A DNA stretch of 64,000 nt, from NCBI RefSeq assembly GCF_001667775.1, contig NZ_LZJI01000186.1, positions 1-64,000 of the forward strand, in the 5' to 3' direction. Of the stretch, positions 8,021-16,415 are shown in pieces. The notes under the pieces were generated by a model that ran no database searches, was not told the origin of the DNA, and worked only from the letters and a program-made list of their open reading frames with translations. The translations under genes were made by a program, and so were the position numbers. Origin of the DNA: Mycobacterium sp. E1747. Its GTDB lineage: Bacteria; Actinomycetota; Actinomycetes; Mycobacteriales; Mycobacteriaceae. Position 1 is the first letter of the stretch. The number at the start of each line of letters is the position of its first letter.

Positions 8021-8668
8021 TCACCCCATCCATTTCGGCGTCACCGGCAGGCCGTTGCGGTGGCGGTATTCGGCGATCGCCTTGAGGTTCTGCAGCTCGA
8101 GCGCGTGCCCGGCGCCGAACATGTCCCAGAAGTCGCCCACCCACACCGGGCGCTGCGCCGGAGCCGTCTGCGGATAGGGATTGCGGTCGTAGAACGGGTG
8201 GTGGCAATTGGTCCAGAGCACAACCGATCCCGGCTTGTCCAGGACCACCTGCGCATCGATGACACGCATCAGATACACCATCCACAGGTGCTTGCCCTGA
8301 TCCCACGCGCAGTGGTAGTCGACAGTCCGCGCCGCCGCGTTGGCGACGGTCCGCGTATAGATCTCGGTCTGAGCACCCAGCCGGTCGTAGGCCAGCCATA
8401 GGCCGGGTTCGTCGGTCGTCGTGAAGCCGCGCAGGCTGTAGGTCCACTCCTCAAGGCTGCGGGTGTCCGACATGTACTCGTAGAGCTCATCGGGCGGGCA
8501 CGCGACGTAATCGTTGACCGTGCAGTACTGGCCGAAGACCTGGTCGTGGGGGTACACCGACCGCATCATCTCCATGATGATCGGGGTCGCCTGCTCCCGT
8601 GGGCTGGTCTCGATGCGGACCACTCCGTCGAGGGGGGTGGGGATATCCTCAAGCGCTGGCAGCGACAT
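8021..8668 (-). CDS. START/SRPBCC-like small-molecule binding protein
   Basis: A 215-residue protein of no firmly named family. Segments such as DYVACPPDELYEYMSDTRSL and LEEWTYSLRGF resemble the start of SRPBCC (START/Bet v1) domains, in which a helix-grip cavity binds hydrophobic ligands or catalyses cyclisation. The protein is rich in Trp, Tyr and His (HHPFYDRNPYP), which may line such a cavity. Its start overlaps the end of the TPP enzyme gene by 20 nt, showing tight co-expression. A cyclase, aromatase or ligand-carrier role is inference. Confidence 0.65.
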   Translation of the reverse strand: MSLPALEDIPTPLDGVVRIETSPREQATPIIMEMMRSVYPHDQVFGQYCTVNDYVACPPDELYEYMSDTRSLEEWTYSLRGFTTTDEPGLWLAYDRLGAQTEIYTRTVANAAARTVDYHCAWDQGKHLWMVYLMRVIDAQVVLDKPGSVVLWTNCHHPFYDRNPYPQTAPAQRPVWVGDFWDMFGAGHALELQNLKAIAEYRHRNGLPVTPKWMG

Positions 8669-10451
8669 CGGCCCGGTTCTCCTTTGCGGTCGAAAGCTGT
8701 TGTGCTACCGCCGCGTTGCTTGACGGCGCGGTGAGAAATGGGGCGAACGGCGGGATCTCGTCGGCGGCGCACTGAACGCTGACCACCGCCGGGCCGGCAA
8801 CGTCCAGCGCCACCCGAAGCGCCGCGGCGAATTGGGCGGGTTCGCTCACGTCGACCGACGTCAGCCCCGGGAACATCGCCGCCAGGCCGGTTCCCAGCGT
8901 GCTGGGCCGGAACCGGTTGTAGCTGTAGCGGTCGTCGTAGAACAGCTGCTCGCGGGTCACGCACATGGCGTGGGCGTTGTTGTTGAACAGGACGAACGTG
9001 ACGGGAAGCTGGTATTGCACCGCCGTGTGCACCTCGAGGCCGTGCATGAAGAACGCGCCGTCGCCGGCGATCACCACGGTGCGGCCGCCGTCGCCACCCC
9101 GGTTCGCACGCCCGAACGCCATCCCGATGCCGGCCCCGAAGCTGTAACCCATCCCGCCCATGCCGAGCGCGGCCACGAACCTGCCGCCGCGCCGCGCCGG
9201 CAGGTAGTGGATGGCGGCGGCGCCGGTGTTGCCGGCGTCGACCACGATGTCCGCGGCGTCGGGCAGCGTCCGGTCCAGCACCGCCATGGCGTCGCGGTAC
9301 CGCACGCCCGGGCCGGGGCAGGGCGGCGGCGTCAGCTCGGTGCGCCGCACCACGTCCGGCACGCGCAGGCCGTTCGGCCGGCCGTCACCGCGCAGCGCCT
9401 GGGTCAGCAGGCGCAGCGAGCCACGCAGGTCGTCGGTGTGCACGTGGACGCAGCGCAGGTACGGCCGAGCCGACCCGATCGACAGGGTGCGCACACCGGC
9501 CAGCGCCTCGTCCAGGCCGCCGCGCGCGGTGACCGTCAGCCGGGTGCCGACGATGAGGCACACGGAACTTTCGGCCACGGCTTCGGCCACGCCCGGGTGG
9601 CCCATCACGCCGGTCACCCCGAGCGCCGACGACGAACCCAACCCCGGCGTGCCCGCCACGTCCTTGGCATCGGGGACCGTGGCGATCCGGGCGCGCAGCA
9701 CCGCGCGCAGGTGCTCGAGCTCGATCCGGGCGTCGTCGCGGGCCACCTGCTCGCCGGCGATGATCGTGACCTGGCCGGCGGCACGGCGCAGTTCGGCGGC
9801 GATGACCTGCGGGTTGCCGATCGGCGCGCCGAGGTCGGCCGGACGCTCGGCGCCATCCTCGACGGCGATGTGGGCCTGCTGAATGTCCTTGGGCAGCAAC
9901 AACACCGCGGGACCGCCGGTGCGCACCGCGGAGACCGCCCGGGACAGCGCCGCCGCGATGTCGGCCGGCGCGAGCACCCGCTCGCACGACAGCGTCACCG
10001 CCGAGAACAGCGCCCGGGCATCCAACGAGCCGTTGCGCCCACTGGTGTCCTGGAAGCTGCCCCGGCCGTCCATCGTGGTGGCGGGCTGGCCGACCAGGGC
10101 CAGCACCGGAACCCGGCTGGCGAACGACTCGCCCAGGCCGGCGACGAGGTTCAACGCTCCCCCACCCGACGTCGCCGCCACCACGCCCAGACCGGCGCCG
10201 CTGCGGCTGTACCCGTCGGCCATGGTGGCGGCCGAGAACTCGTGCTTGGCCAGCACCGCGGTCACCTCGGGCCGGTAGTGCGCGGCGTCGTAGAGATCCT
10301 CGATGTTGGCACCGTCGACACCGAAGATGTGGTCCACGCCCAGCGCCGCCAGTTGCCCGACGATGTGATCGACCACGCGGTAGTTGCCGAACATGTCTTC
10401 AGACACGAGCCGGGCTTTTGCTCGGTTCACCCGTCGGGTGAACTCTGCCAT
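8649..10451 (-). CDS. Thiamine pyrophosphate-dependent acetolactate synthase-like enzyme
   Basis: A 600-residue three-domain TPP enzyme. The N-terminal pyrimidine domain carries the activating glutamate E71 in AKHEFSAATMADGYSRSGAG; the C-terminal pyrophosphate domain has the metal motif GDGAFFMHG near residue 463 ending in NNN about 27 residues later. Both catalytic sites look intact. The ATG before AEFTRR was chosen, 67 nt after rslA; a further ATG about 20 residues inside (MFGNYR) is an alternative, and a GTG lies a few codons upstream. No ilvN-like subunit is present, so it probably makes an acyloin or alpha-hydroxyketone rather than serving branched amino-acid synthesis. Confidence 0.88.
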   Translation of the reverse strand: MAEFTRRVNRAKARLVSEDMFGNYRVVDHIVGQLAALGVDHIFGVDGANIEDLYDAAHYRPEVTAVLAKHEFSAATMADGYSRSGAGLGVVAATSGGGALNLVAGLGESFASRVPVLALVGQPATTMDGRGSFQDTSGRNGSLDARALFSAVTLSCERVLAPADIAAALSRAVSAVRTGGPAVLLLPKDIQQAHIAVEDGAERPADLGAPIGNPQVIAAELRRAAGQVTIIAGEQVARDDARIELEHLRAVLRARIATVPDAKDVAGTPGLGSSSALGVTGVMGHPGVAEAVAESSVCLIVGTRLTVTARGGLDEALAGVRTLSIGSARPYLRCVHVHTDDLRGSLRLLTQALRGDGRPNGLRVPDVVRRTELTPPPCPGPGVRYRDAMAVLDRTLPDAADIVVDAGNTGAAAIHYLPARRGGRFVAALGMGGMGYSFGAGIGMAFGRANRGGDGGRTVVIAGDGAFFMHGLEVHTAVQYQLPVTFVLFNNNAHAMCVTREQLFYDDRYSYNRFRPSTLGTGLAAMFPGLTSVDVSEPAQFAAALRVALDVAGPAVVSVQCAADEIPPFAPFLTAPSSNAAVAQQLSTAKENRADVAASA

Positions 10452-10518
10452 GCCGCCCACGCCCGCGCCCACCACCAGGACCCCGAAGGGAGCGCCGGTG
10501 GCCAGACAGGTCAGGGCC

Positions 10519-11253
10519 TTACATCGAGCGCTGCAGCAGAACTTGGCCGCTGTCAGCGGCAACCACCTGCACGGCGGCGATCTGGTCGACCGGCGTCGAG
10601 ATGCTGCCCGCAGGCGTCGCGGTGTGGCCCGGCACGGCCACCCAGGTCGCCAGCCGGGTCTGGCTGCCGTCGCGACCCACCACCACCATGGCCAGCGTGT
10701 CATGGTGCGCGTTCAAGGGCGCCAGGCACACGCACCGCAGGTTGATCGACGTGCCCCAGTGCTGGCTGGACAGCTCCACCGTGGAGGTCAGCAGCGTCGT
10801 GCTCACCTGCGCCATCGGGGCCGCCGACGCGGTCACCTGCTGCGACGAGGACGACGAATACCCCTGCACGCCGACGAACACACCGACCGCGAGCACTACC
10901 GCCGCGGCCGACGAAGCCACCCAGGTCACGATGCGCGTGCGGCGCCGGCGCCAACTCACCTTGGCCAGCAACGACGTCAACAGCTCCGGCGACATCTCCG
11001 GTGTCGCAGCCAACGATTGCGCGGCCGGGTCGTCCATCGCGGCGACCTCGTCGCGGCTCAGCTGCGAGAGCAGGCCCGGCACACCGCTCAGGTCGGCGAC
11101 GGCCTCCCGGCAGGCCGGGCAGTGCGCGAGATGCGCCTCGAATTCGCGTCGCTCGGCGGCCGACAACGAGCCCAACACGTATGCGGCGTCCCACATCACG
11201 TACGGGTCGTCGGGCGGGCCGATCCCCCGTAGCGACGCTTTCATGTCATCCAT
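10519..11253 (-). CDS. rslA: Anti-sigma-L factor, zinc-binding membrane protein
   Basis: RslA holds SigL inactive until its zinc site is disturbed. The protein has a zinc-finger HLAHCPACREAV (HxxxCxxC) near residues 47-58, one membrane helix around residues 115-135 (VTWVASSAAAVVLAVGVFVG) after an Arg-rich stretch, and an extracytoplasmic C-terminal domain with CVC. It follows sigL by 32 nt, the usual pairing. The start is ambiguous: an ATG with GAGGAA very close, or the next ATG three codons downstream at better spacing. The C-terminal half closely matches my memory of Rv0736. Confidence 0.93.
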   Translation of the reverse strand: MDDMKASLRGIGPPDDPYVMWDAAYVLGSLSAAERREFEAHLAHCPACREAVADLSGVPGLLSQLSRDEVAAMDDPAAQSLAATPEMSPELLTSLLAKVSWRRRRTRIVTWVASSAAAVVLAVGVFVGVQGYSSSSSQQVTASAAPMAQVSTTLLTSTVELSSQHWGTSINLRCVCLAPLNAHHDTLAMVVVGRDGSQTRLATWVAVPGHTATPAGSISTPVDQIAAVQVVAADSGQVLLQRSM

Positions 11254-11285
11254 TTCCTCTTCACCCTTCAAGCTTTCGGAGCCCC

Positions 11286-11831
11286 TCAGCGGGTGACCCC
11301 AAGTTCCTGCAGAGTGAGCCGCAACGCCCGCACGGCGTAGTGTAATCGCGACTTCACCGTTCCCTCGGCGATGCCGAGGTCCGCAGCAATCTGTGCGGTG
11401 GTCCATCCGCGGTAGTAGGACCGCTCGATCACGGCCCGGTGCTCCGCGGACAGTTGCACCATCGCGTCGGCGATCAGCAGCTTGTCCAGCGCCGCGTTCA
11501 CCTCGTCGGGCGTCGACCGCTCGGGCGCTCCGGCCTCGTCCGTCGAGGCGACGACGTTGCGGAAACGGGCGCTGCGCCGGTCGTCGATGATCATGTTGCG
11601 CGCGACCGTGAACAGCCAGGCCCGCGCCGAGCGCTCGGTGTCCCCGATGACCTCCGGGTGCTGCCAGGCTCGCAACAACGTCTCCTGGACCACGTCCTCG
11701 GACTGGCTCGCGTCGCCCGTCAACCGGAGCGCGTAGCGCCACAGAACCGCTGCGTGCTCGTCGTAGAGCGCCTTCATCAGGGCGGCTTCGGCAGCTCCCG
11801 ACGCCCCACGAGTGCCTGCCACACGGGCCAC
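11286..11831 (-). CDS. sigL: ECF RNA polymerase sigma factor SigL
   Basis: A 181-residue extracytoplasmic-function sigma factor. Region 2 spans about residues 22-90 (YDEHAAVLWRYALRLTGDAS; EDVVQETLLRAWQ) and region 4 about 120-172 (LSAEHRAVIERSYYRGWTTA; QIAADLGIAEGTVKSRLHYA). The GTG start is preceded by GGAGGTG. Transcription probably starts at its own SigL-type promoter just upstream. In M. tuberculosis SigL controls itself, polyketide synthase genes and exported proteins; here it heads a run of seven same-strand genes including the four-enzyme cassette. Confidence 0.95.
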   Translation of the reverse strand: MARVAGTRGASGAAEAALMKALYDEHAAVLWRYALRLTGDASQSEDVVQETLLRAWQHPEVIGDTERSARAWLFTVARNMIIDDRRSARFRNVVASTDEAGAPERSTPDEVNAALDKLLIADAMVQLSAEHRAVIERSYYRGWTTAQIAADLGIAEGTVKSRLHYAVRALRLTLQELGVTR

Positions 11832-11850
11832 TGGATCACCTCCGACTACT

Positions 11851-11878
11851 GAAACGAGTCGAACCGGTGTTTAGTTCA
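11851..11878 (-). promoter_or_regulatory. SigL-type autoregulatory promoter
   Basis: On the minus strand TGAAC, a 17-bp spacer and CGTTTC precede sigL. This resembles the reported M. tuberculosis SigL promoter pattern (TGAAC ... CGT). It lies in the 52-bp gap between map and sigL, so it separates the sigL block from the secY-adk-map unit and would let active SigL amplify itself and everything downstream. Confidence 0.75.
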
Positions 11879-11883
11879 GTCGG

Positions 11884-12684
11884 CTAAGCCACGGTCAGGA
11901 TGCGCGGCCCCGCGTCGGTGACGGCCACGGTGTGTTCCCAGTGTGCCGCACGGGACCCGTCGGAGGTGGTGACGGTCCACTCGTCGTCGAGCACTACGGT
12001 CTTGCCCGTCCCCAGCGTCAACATCGGTTCGATCGCCAGCACCGACCCCGGGGCCAGCAGCGGGCCGCGCCCCGGCGAGCCCTCGTTGGGCAGGAACGGG
12101 TCCATGTGCATGTGCCGGCCGATGCCGTGGCCGCCGTAGCCCTCCACGATGCCGAACGCGAGCCCATACCGGCCCTCGGCCGCTCGGGTGCCCGTTTCGA
12201 TGGCGTGCGAGACGTCGGTCAGCCGGTTGCCGGGGACCATCGCCGCGATCCCGGCCTCCAGCGATTCCCTGGTGGCGTCGCAGAGCGCCTGGTCGGCCGC
12301 ATCGAGGGTCCCGATGCCGAACGTGATCGCCGCATCGCCGTGCCAGCCGTCCAGCACCGCGCCGCAATCGATGGACACCAGGTCACCCGACGCCAGAATC
12401 TCTCCGGCCGACGGGATCCCGTGCACCACCCGCTCGTTCACCGAGGCGCAGATCGAGGCCGGGTAACCGTGATAGCCCAGAAACGACGGGATCGCGCCGG
12501 CCTCCCGGATCACCGACTCGGCGATCTGGTCGAGGCCCAGGGTCGACACCCCGGGGACCGCCGCCGCCCGCACCGCCTGCAGTGCCGCCGCGACCACCGA
12601 CCCGGCCGCCGCCATCGCCTCGAGTTCGTCGGGGGTGCGCTGCGGCACGACTTTGCGACTCCGCAGCCGGGCCAGCGGGCGCAC
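11884..12684 (-). CDS. mapA: Methionine aminopeptidase, type I
   Basis: Removes the initiator methionine from nascent proteins. The 266-residue protein has all five metal ligands of the family in order: Asp in SIDCGA, Asp in GDAAITF, His in [13 protein letters not shown], Glu in LAIEPM and Glu in HWEHTVAV. No N-terminal zinc or SH3 extension is present, so it is the short map form. It follows adk by 2 nt and belongs to the secY-adk-map transcription unit typical of actinobacteria. Confidence 0.96.
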   Translation of the reverse strand: MRPLARLRSRKVVPQRTPDELEAMAAAGSVVAAALQAVRAAAVPGVSTLGLDQIAESVIREAGAIPSFLGYHGYPASICASVNERVVHGIPSAGEILASGDLVSIDCGAVLDGWHGDAAITFGIGTLDAADQALCDATRESLEAGIAAMVPGNRLTDVSHAIETGTRAAEGRYGLAFGIVEGYGGHGIGRHMHMDPFLPNEGSPGRGPLLAPGSVLAIEPMLTLGTGKTVVLDDEWTVTTSDGSRAAHWEHTVAVTDAGPRILTVA

Positions 12685-12686
12685 GA

Positions 12687-13232
12687 TTACTTGCCCAGCG
12701 CTTGCAGGGCGCGGGCGAACACCTCGTCCATGGAGCCGACGGCGTCGACCGTCTTGAGTGCGTCGCGGTAGTACTCCAGCAGCGGCGCGGTCTCGTCGCG
12801 GTAGACCTTCATCCGATTCAGGATGACGCCGTCGGTGTCGTCGGCGCGGCCTCGGGCCTTCAGCCGTTGCAGCAGTTCGTCCTCGGAGACGCGGAACTCG
12901 AGCACCGCGTCGATGTCGGTGCCGCGGCGTTCGAGCATCTGGTGCAGCGCCTTGGCCTGCTCGGTCGACCGGGGGTACCCGTCGAGGACGAAACCCCCGG
13001 CCGCGTCGGAATCGCTGAGGCGGTCGTCGACGAGCCGGTTGGTCAGCTCGGAGGGCACCAAGTCGCCGGCGTCCAGGTAACGCTTGGCCTCCAAACCGAG
13101 CTCGGTGCCGTTCTGGATGTTGCTGCGAAACAGCTCACCGGTGGAAATGTGCGGGATCCCGAGCTTCTCGGAGAGCTTCTCGGCCTGCGTTCCCTTGCCC
13201 GCCCCCGGCGGCCCGAGCAAAACGACTCTCAC
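12687..13232 (-). CDS. adk: Adenylate kinase, short form
   Basis: Converts AMP and ATP to two ADP. The 181-residue protein starts [20 protein letters not shown] with the P-loop GPPGAGKGT, has the AMP-binding STGELFR and the FVLDGYPRS signature. The LID domain is reduced to a short loop ([11 protein letters not shown]) with no zinc cysteines, as in mycobacterial Adk. Its start overlaps the secY stop by 4 nt (ATGA), so translation is coupled. Confidence 0.97.
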   Translation of the reverse strand: MRVVLLGPPGAGKGTQAEKLSEKLGIPHISTGELFRSNIQNGTELGLEAKRYLDAGDLVPSELTNRLVDDRLSDSDAAGGFVLDGYPRSTEQAKALHQMLERRGTDIDAVLEFRVSEDELLQRLKARGRADDTDGVILNRMKVYRDETAPLLEYYRDALKTVDAVGSMDEVFARALQALGK

Positions 13233-14554
13233 TTCAGGAACCCTTCATAGTTGCGCTGCATCAGCTGGCTCTCGATCTGCTTGACCGTATCCAAGCCGAC
13301 GCCAATCATGATCAAAACCGCGGTACCGCCGAACGGCAAATTCTGAACCGCTCCGCCATTGCCTATTTGCAGGAACAGGTTGGGCAGCACGGAGATGGCG
13401 CCGAGGTAGATCGAGCCCGGCAGGGTGATCCGGCTCAGGACATACCGCAGGTAGTCGGCGGTGGGCTTGCCCGGCCGGATACCGGGAATGAACCCGCCGA
13501 ACTTCTTCATCTCGTCGGCACGTTCGTCGGGGTTGAACGTGATCGACACGTAGAAGTACGTGAAGAAGATGATCAGCCCGAAGTAGATGCTGATGTAAAT
13601 CGGGTCGCTCGGGTCGGACAAATAACTGCCGACGAACTTGTCCCACCAGCTGTTGCCCACGCCGCCGCTGCCACTGCGGATCAGCTGCGTGATCAAGTGG
13701 GGGATGTAGATGAGCGACGACGCGAAGATGACCGGGATGACACCGGCCTGGTTGACCTTCAGCGGCAGGTAGGTCGACGTTCCGCCGTACATGCGGCGGC
13801 CCACCATGCGTTTGGCGTATTGCACCGGGATCCGGCGCTGGCCCTGCTCGACGAACACCACGCCGACGATGATGACCAGGGCGGCGACGCAGACCGCGGC
13901 GAAGATCGCCCCGCCGCGGCTGTCCAGGATGGTCTTGCCCTCGGACGGGATGCGCGCCGCGATGCCCACGAAGATCAGCAGCGACATGCCGTTGCCGATG
14001 CCGCGCTCGGTGATCAGCTCGCCCATCCACATCACCAGCGCCGCGCCGGCCGTCATCACCATCACGATCACGACCAGGGTGAAGATGCTCTGGTCGGCGA
14101 TGATGTCCAGCGAGCAGCCCTGCAGCAGCCCGCCGTTGGCCGCCAGCGCCACGATGCTGGTCGCCTGCAGGATCGCCAGCGCGATCGCCAGGTAACGCGT
14201 GTACTGCGTCATCTTGGCCTGCCCGGACTGGCCCTCCTTGCGCAGTTCCTCGAACCGCGGGATGACCACCGTGAGCAGCTGCACGATGATGCTGGCGGTG
14301 ATGTAGGGCATCACCCCCACCGCGAACACCGTCAGTTTGAGCAGCGCACCGCCGGAGAACAGGTTGATCAGCGAATAGATCTGGCCGGCCGCGCCGCCGC
14401 TGGCCTCCTTGATGCACTGCTGGACATTCGGGAAATTGACGCCAGGGGACGGCAAAGCGGCGCCCAGCCGATAGAGAACGACGATGCCCAGCGTGAAGAG
14501 GATCTTCCGTCTCAGGTCGACTGTCCGCAGCGATGAGATGAAAGCCGAAAGCAC
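13229..14554 (-). CDS. secY: Protein translocase subunit SecY
   Basis: The channel subunit of the SecYEG translocon in the plasma membrane. The 441-residue protein has ten predicted membrane helices; the N-terminus carries the typical [20 protein letters not shown] start of helix 1, and the conserved cytoplasmic loops ([28 protein letters not shown]) used for SecA and ribosome contact are present. It is the first gene of secY-adk-map. A 231-bp gap separates it from a divergent methyltransferase gene, and its promoter must lie there. Confidence 0.97.
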   Translation of the reverse strand: MLSAFISSLRTVDLRRKILFTLGIVVLYRLGAALPSPGVNFPNVQQCIKEASGGAAGQIYSLINLFSGGALLKLTVFAVGVMPYITASIIVQLLTVVIPRFEELRKEGQSGQAKMTQYTRYLAIALAILQATSIVALAANGGLLQGCSLDIIADQSIFTLVVIVMVMTAGAALVMWMGELITERGIGNGMSLLIFVGIAARIPSEGKTILDSRGGAIFAAVCVAALVIIVGVVFVEQGQRRIPVQYAKRMVGRRMYGGTSTYLPLKVNQAGVIPVIFASSLIYIPHLITQLIRSGSGGVGNSWWDKFVGSYLSDPSDPIYISIYFGLIIFFTYFYVSITFNPDERADEMKKFGGFIPGIRPGKPTADYLRYVLSRITLPGSIYLGAISVLPNLFLQIGNGGAVQNLPFGGTAVLIMIGVGLDTVKQIESQLMQRNYEGFLK

Positions 14555-14623
14555 TCTTCCTCCTGCGCAGCCGGGGGGTCTCCTGCATTACGCGCCCAAC
14601 ACCCGCAGGCCAGGACGTACGGC

Positions 14624-14639
14624 CGCTTTATCTAAAGCG
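14624..14639. promoter_or_regulatory. Perfect 16-bp palindrome upstream of secY
   Basis: CGCTTTATCTAAAGCG is a perfect 7+2+7 inverted repeat 70 bp upstream of the secY start. On the minus strand it begins directly after a TTGACG box (14640-14645), so it would sit between -35 and a weak -10. It could be an operator for secY. The rest of the divergent spacer shows no other clear element apart from a GGAG ribosome-binding site before the methyltransferase. Confidence 0.45.
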
Positions 14640-14785
14640 CGTCAAACCGTGTACGAGACTAACAGCTGGACTGGGCGACTCCGTCCACGGCCGTCGGCGA
14701 CCACCCAGGAAAGCACAGGAAGCCGTAAGCCACGGAAGGTAGAGTGCGGATGGCTCGTTGCATTTGCTAAGTAAATAGGAGCACC

Positions 14786-15688
14786 ATGACACGCACTGAC
14801 CAAGACAGCTGGGACTTGGCGTCCAGCGTCGGTGCCACGGCCACAATGGTCGCCGCGGCCCGCGCGCTGGCCAGCGCGGGCACCGACCGGATCATCGACG
14901 ACCCCTTCGCGGCTCCCCTGGTGCGAGCGGTCGGGCTGGACTTCTTTCGTCGCCTGGTCGACGGCGAGTTGTCCGGGGATGCGCCGGACGGCGAACGCGC
15001 CCTGCAACTGGAAACCGATTCGATCGCGGTGCGCACCCGATTCTTCGACGACTTCTTCCTGAACGGCGCCCGGGACGGAATCCGCCAGTCGGTGATTCTG
15101 GCCGCCGGCCTCGATGCCCGCGCGTACCGCCTGAGCTGGCCGCGCGGAAGCGTCGTCTACGAGGTCGACCAGCCCAAGGTCGTCGAATTCAAGACAACCG
15201 CGATGGCCGAGCTGGGCGCCGCCCCCACGGCCGAACGCCGGACAGTCAGCGTCGACCTGCGCGACGACTGGCCGGAAGCATTGCGGCGCAGCGGGTTTGA
15301 CCCCACACGGCCGACGTCGTGGAGCGCCGAGGGCCTACTCATGTACCTGCCGCCCGAAGCCCAGGACAAGCTGTTCGACAACATCACCGAACTCAGCGCC
15401 CCCGGCAGCAAGCTGGCGACCGAGGTCCACGGCGACTCGGACCGGACGATGGCCGAACGCGCAAAACAGTTCAACGACCGGTGGGCCAACATCGGCTGCG
15501 ACATCGACCTGTCGAGCCTGTTCTTCGACGGCGAGCGCAGCAACGTGGTGGACTACCTGACCGGCCGCGGCTGGCACGTCACCACCCGGGAGCGCCGGGA
15601 GTACTTCGCCGACTACGGCCTGACCTTCCCCGACGACGAGACGTCCCCACTGCGCAACATGGTCACCATCACCGCGACGCGGAGCTAG
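14786..15688 (+). CDS. SAM-dependent methyltransferase, mycobacterial leucine carboxyl MT-like family
   Basis: A 300-residue class I methyltransferase of the family with many mycobacterial paralogues (Rv0731c type). Shared blocks: [18 protein letters not shown] at the N-terminus, the SAM loop [16 protein letters not shown], the acidic [13 protein letters not shown] after strand 2, [11 protein letters not shown], and [16 protein letters not shown]. The acceptor is unknown for the whole family. GGAG precedes the ATG. It stands alone next to secY, as Rv0731c does, while three paralogues lie 7 kb downstream. Confidence 0.88.
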   Translation: MTRTDQDSWDLASSVGATATMVAAARALASAGTDRIIDDPFAAPLVRAVGLDFFRRLVDGELSGDAPDGERALQLETDSIAVRTRFFDDFFLNGARDGIRQSVILAAGLDARAYRLSWPRGSVVYEVDQPKVVEFKTTAMAELGAAPTAERRTVSVDLRDDWPEALRRSGFDPTRPTSWSAEGLLMYLPPEAQDKLFDNITELSAPGSKLATEVHGDSDRTMAERAKQFNDRWANIGCDIDLSSLFFDGERSNVVDYLTGRGWHVTTRERREYFADYGLTFPDDETSPLRNMVTITATRS

Positions 15689-15740
15689 CTCGAATGGCGG
15701 CGACCCGCCGCGCCCGGCTACGCCGCACTCGCGATCGCCG

Positions 15741-16406
15741 CTAGCCGGGCTTGGCGGCCGGGGCGCGCACCACCATCGGCACTGCCGGGAAGCACCACGC
15801 CATCTCGGTGCGCGACTTGCGCAGCGCGGCGGTGCCGTATCCCTTCTTGCGGTGCTCGGGGTGAATCCAGATCCGCACGTTCACCTCGCCGCCGAGCAAC
15901 TCGCCGAACACCATTCCGACCTTCTCGCCGGAATCGACGGCCACGAACCACGCGGCCTCCTCGTCGTCGAGGCGCCCGAGCGCCGCGCTGATCTCGTCGT
16001 CGAGGTTGCCGGCCGGCCCGCCGGACCCGTCGCCGGCGGCACCCATGTCCTCAGTGCGGGCGGCGAAGATGTCGCGATCGGAGTCTGCGGAGAAGGGCCG
16101 CAGTTCCAGGGTCTCCCCCGAGCTGGCCGGACGCTCGCCAAGGGTGAAGCTCAGCTGCTTGTTCAGGTCCTCGAGTTCGGTCAGGATCTTGCGGCGCGAG
16201 TCGATGGTGAGCTGATCGAACGACATCCCCATCACCGCTTCGGCGGCCACGTGGGAGGTGTCGAGCAGCCGCACGATCGCCTCGACCGCGGCCGCCTTGT
16301 TCTCGGACTCCACCACCACATCGGCGATTTCATGCCGCCGTTCAAGGGCTTTCAGCAGGGCATCGGCGATCTCGCGGCGGGCGGCTTTGCGGTCGTGGTC
16401 GGTCAT
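15741..16406 (-). CDS. GNAT acetyltransferase with gyrase A-like N-terminal helical segment
   Basis: A 221-residue two-part protein. Residues about 1-85 look like the coiled-coil part of the gyrase/topo IV A subunit: EIADALLKALERRHEIADVV, EAIVRLLDTSHVAAEAVMGM, then DSRRKILTELEDLN. The C-terminal part is a GCN5-related acetyltransferase with WFVAVDSGEKVGMVFG, WIHPEHRKKGYGTAAL (acetyl-CoA R-x-x-G-x-G/A loop) and a final strand pair. Catalytic tyrosine-bearing gyrase sequences are absent, so it is not a topoisomerase. The acyl acceptor is unknown. It resembles Rv0730 by position. Confidence 0.78.
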   Translation of the reverse strand: MTDHDRKAARREIADALLKALERRHEIADVVVESENKAAAVEAIVRLLDTSHVAAEAVMGMSFDQLTIDSRRKILTELEDLNKQLSFTLGERPASSGETLELRPFSADSDRDIFAARTEDMGAAGDGSGGPAGNLDDEISAALGRLDDEEAAWFVAVDSGEKVGMVFGELLGGEVNVRIWIHPEHRKKGYGTAALRKSRTEMAWCFPAVPMVVRAPAAKPG

Positions 16407-16415
16407 TGCACCAGC

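Noticed and set aside
10452..10518. Sequence VLVVGAGVGG just upstream of the TPP enzyme start, resembling a Rossmann loop
   Set aside because: It is only a glycine-rich stretch of about ten residues with no following fold. I kept the ATG start and regard the resemblance as chance, though a GTG start within it is possible.
8832..10745. Open frame of 637 codons antisense to the TPP enzyme gene
   Set aside because: No recognisable domain; a codon-bias shadow of the sense gene.
13245..14588. Arg-rich open frame overlapping secY on the same strand
   Set aside because: It is the +1 frame of secY, with no motif; SecY itself is certain.
15741..16406. Annotation as a DNA gyrase A subunit
   Set aside because: Only a short coiled-coil-like stretch is similar; the breakage-reunion domain is missing and the C-terminal half is a GNAT domain.
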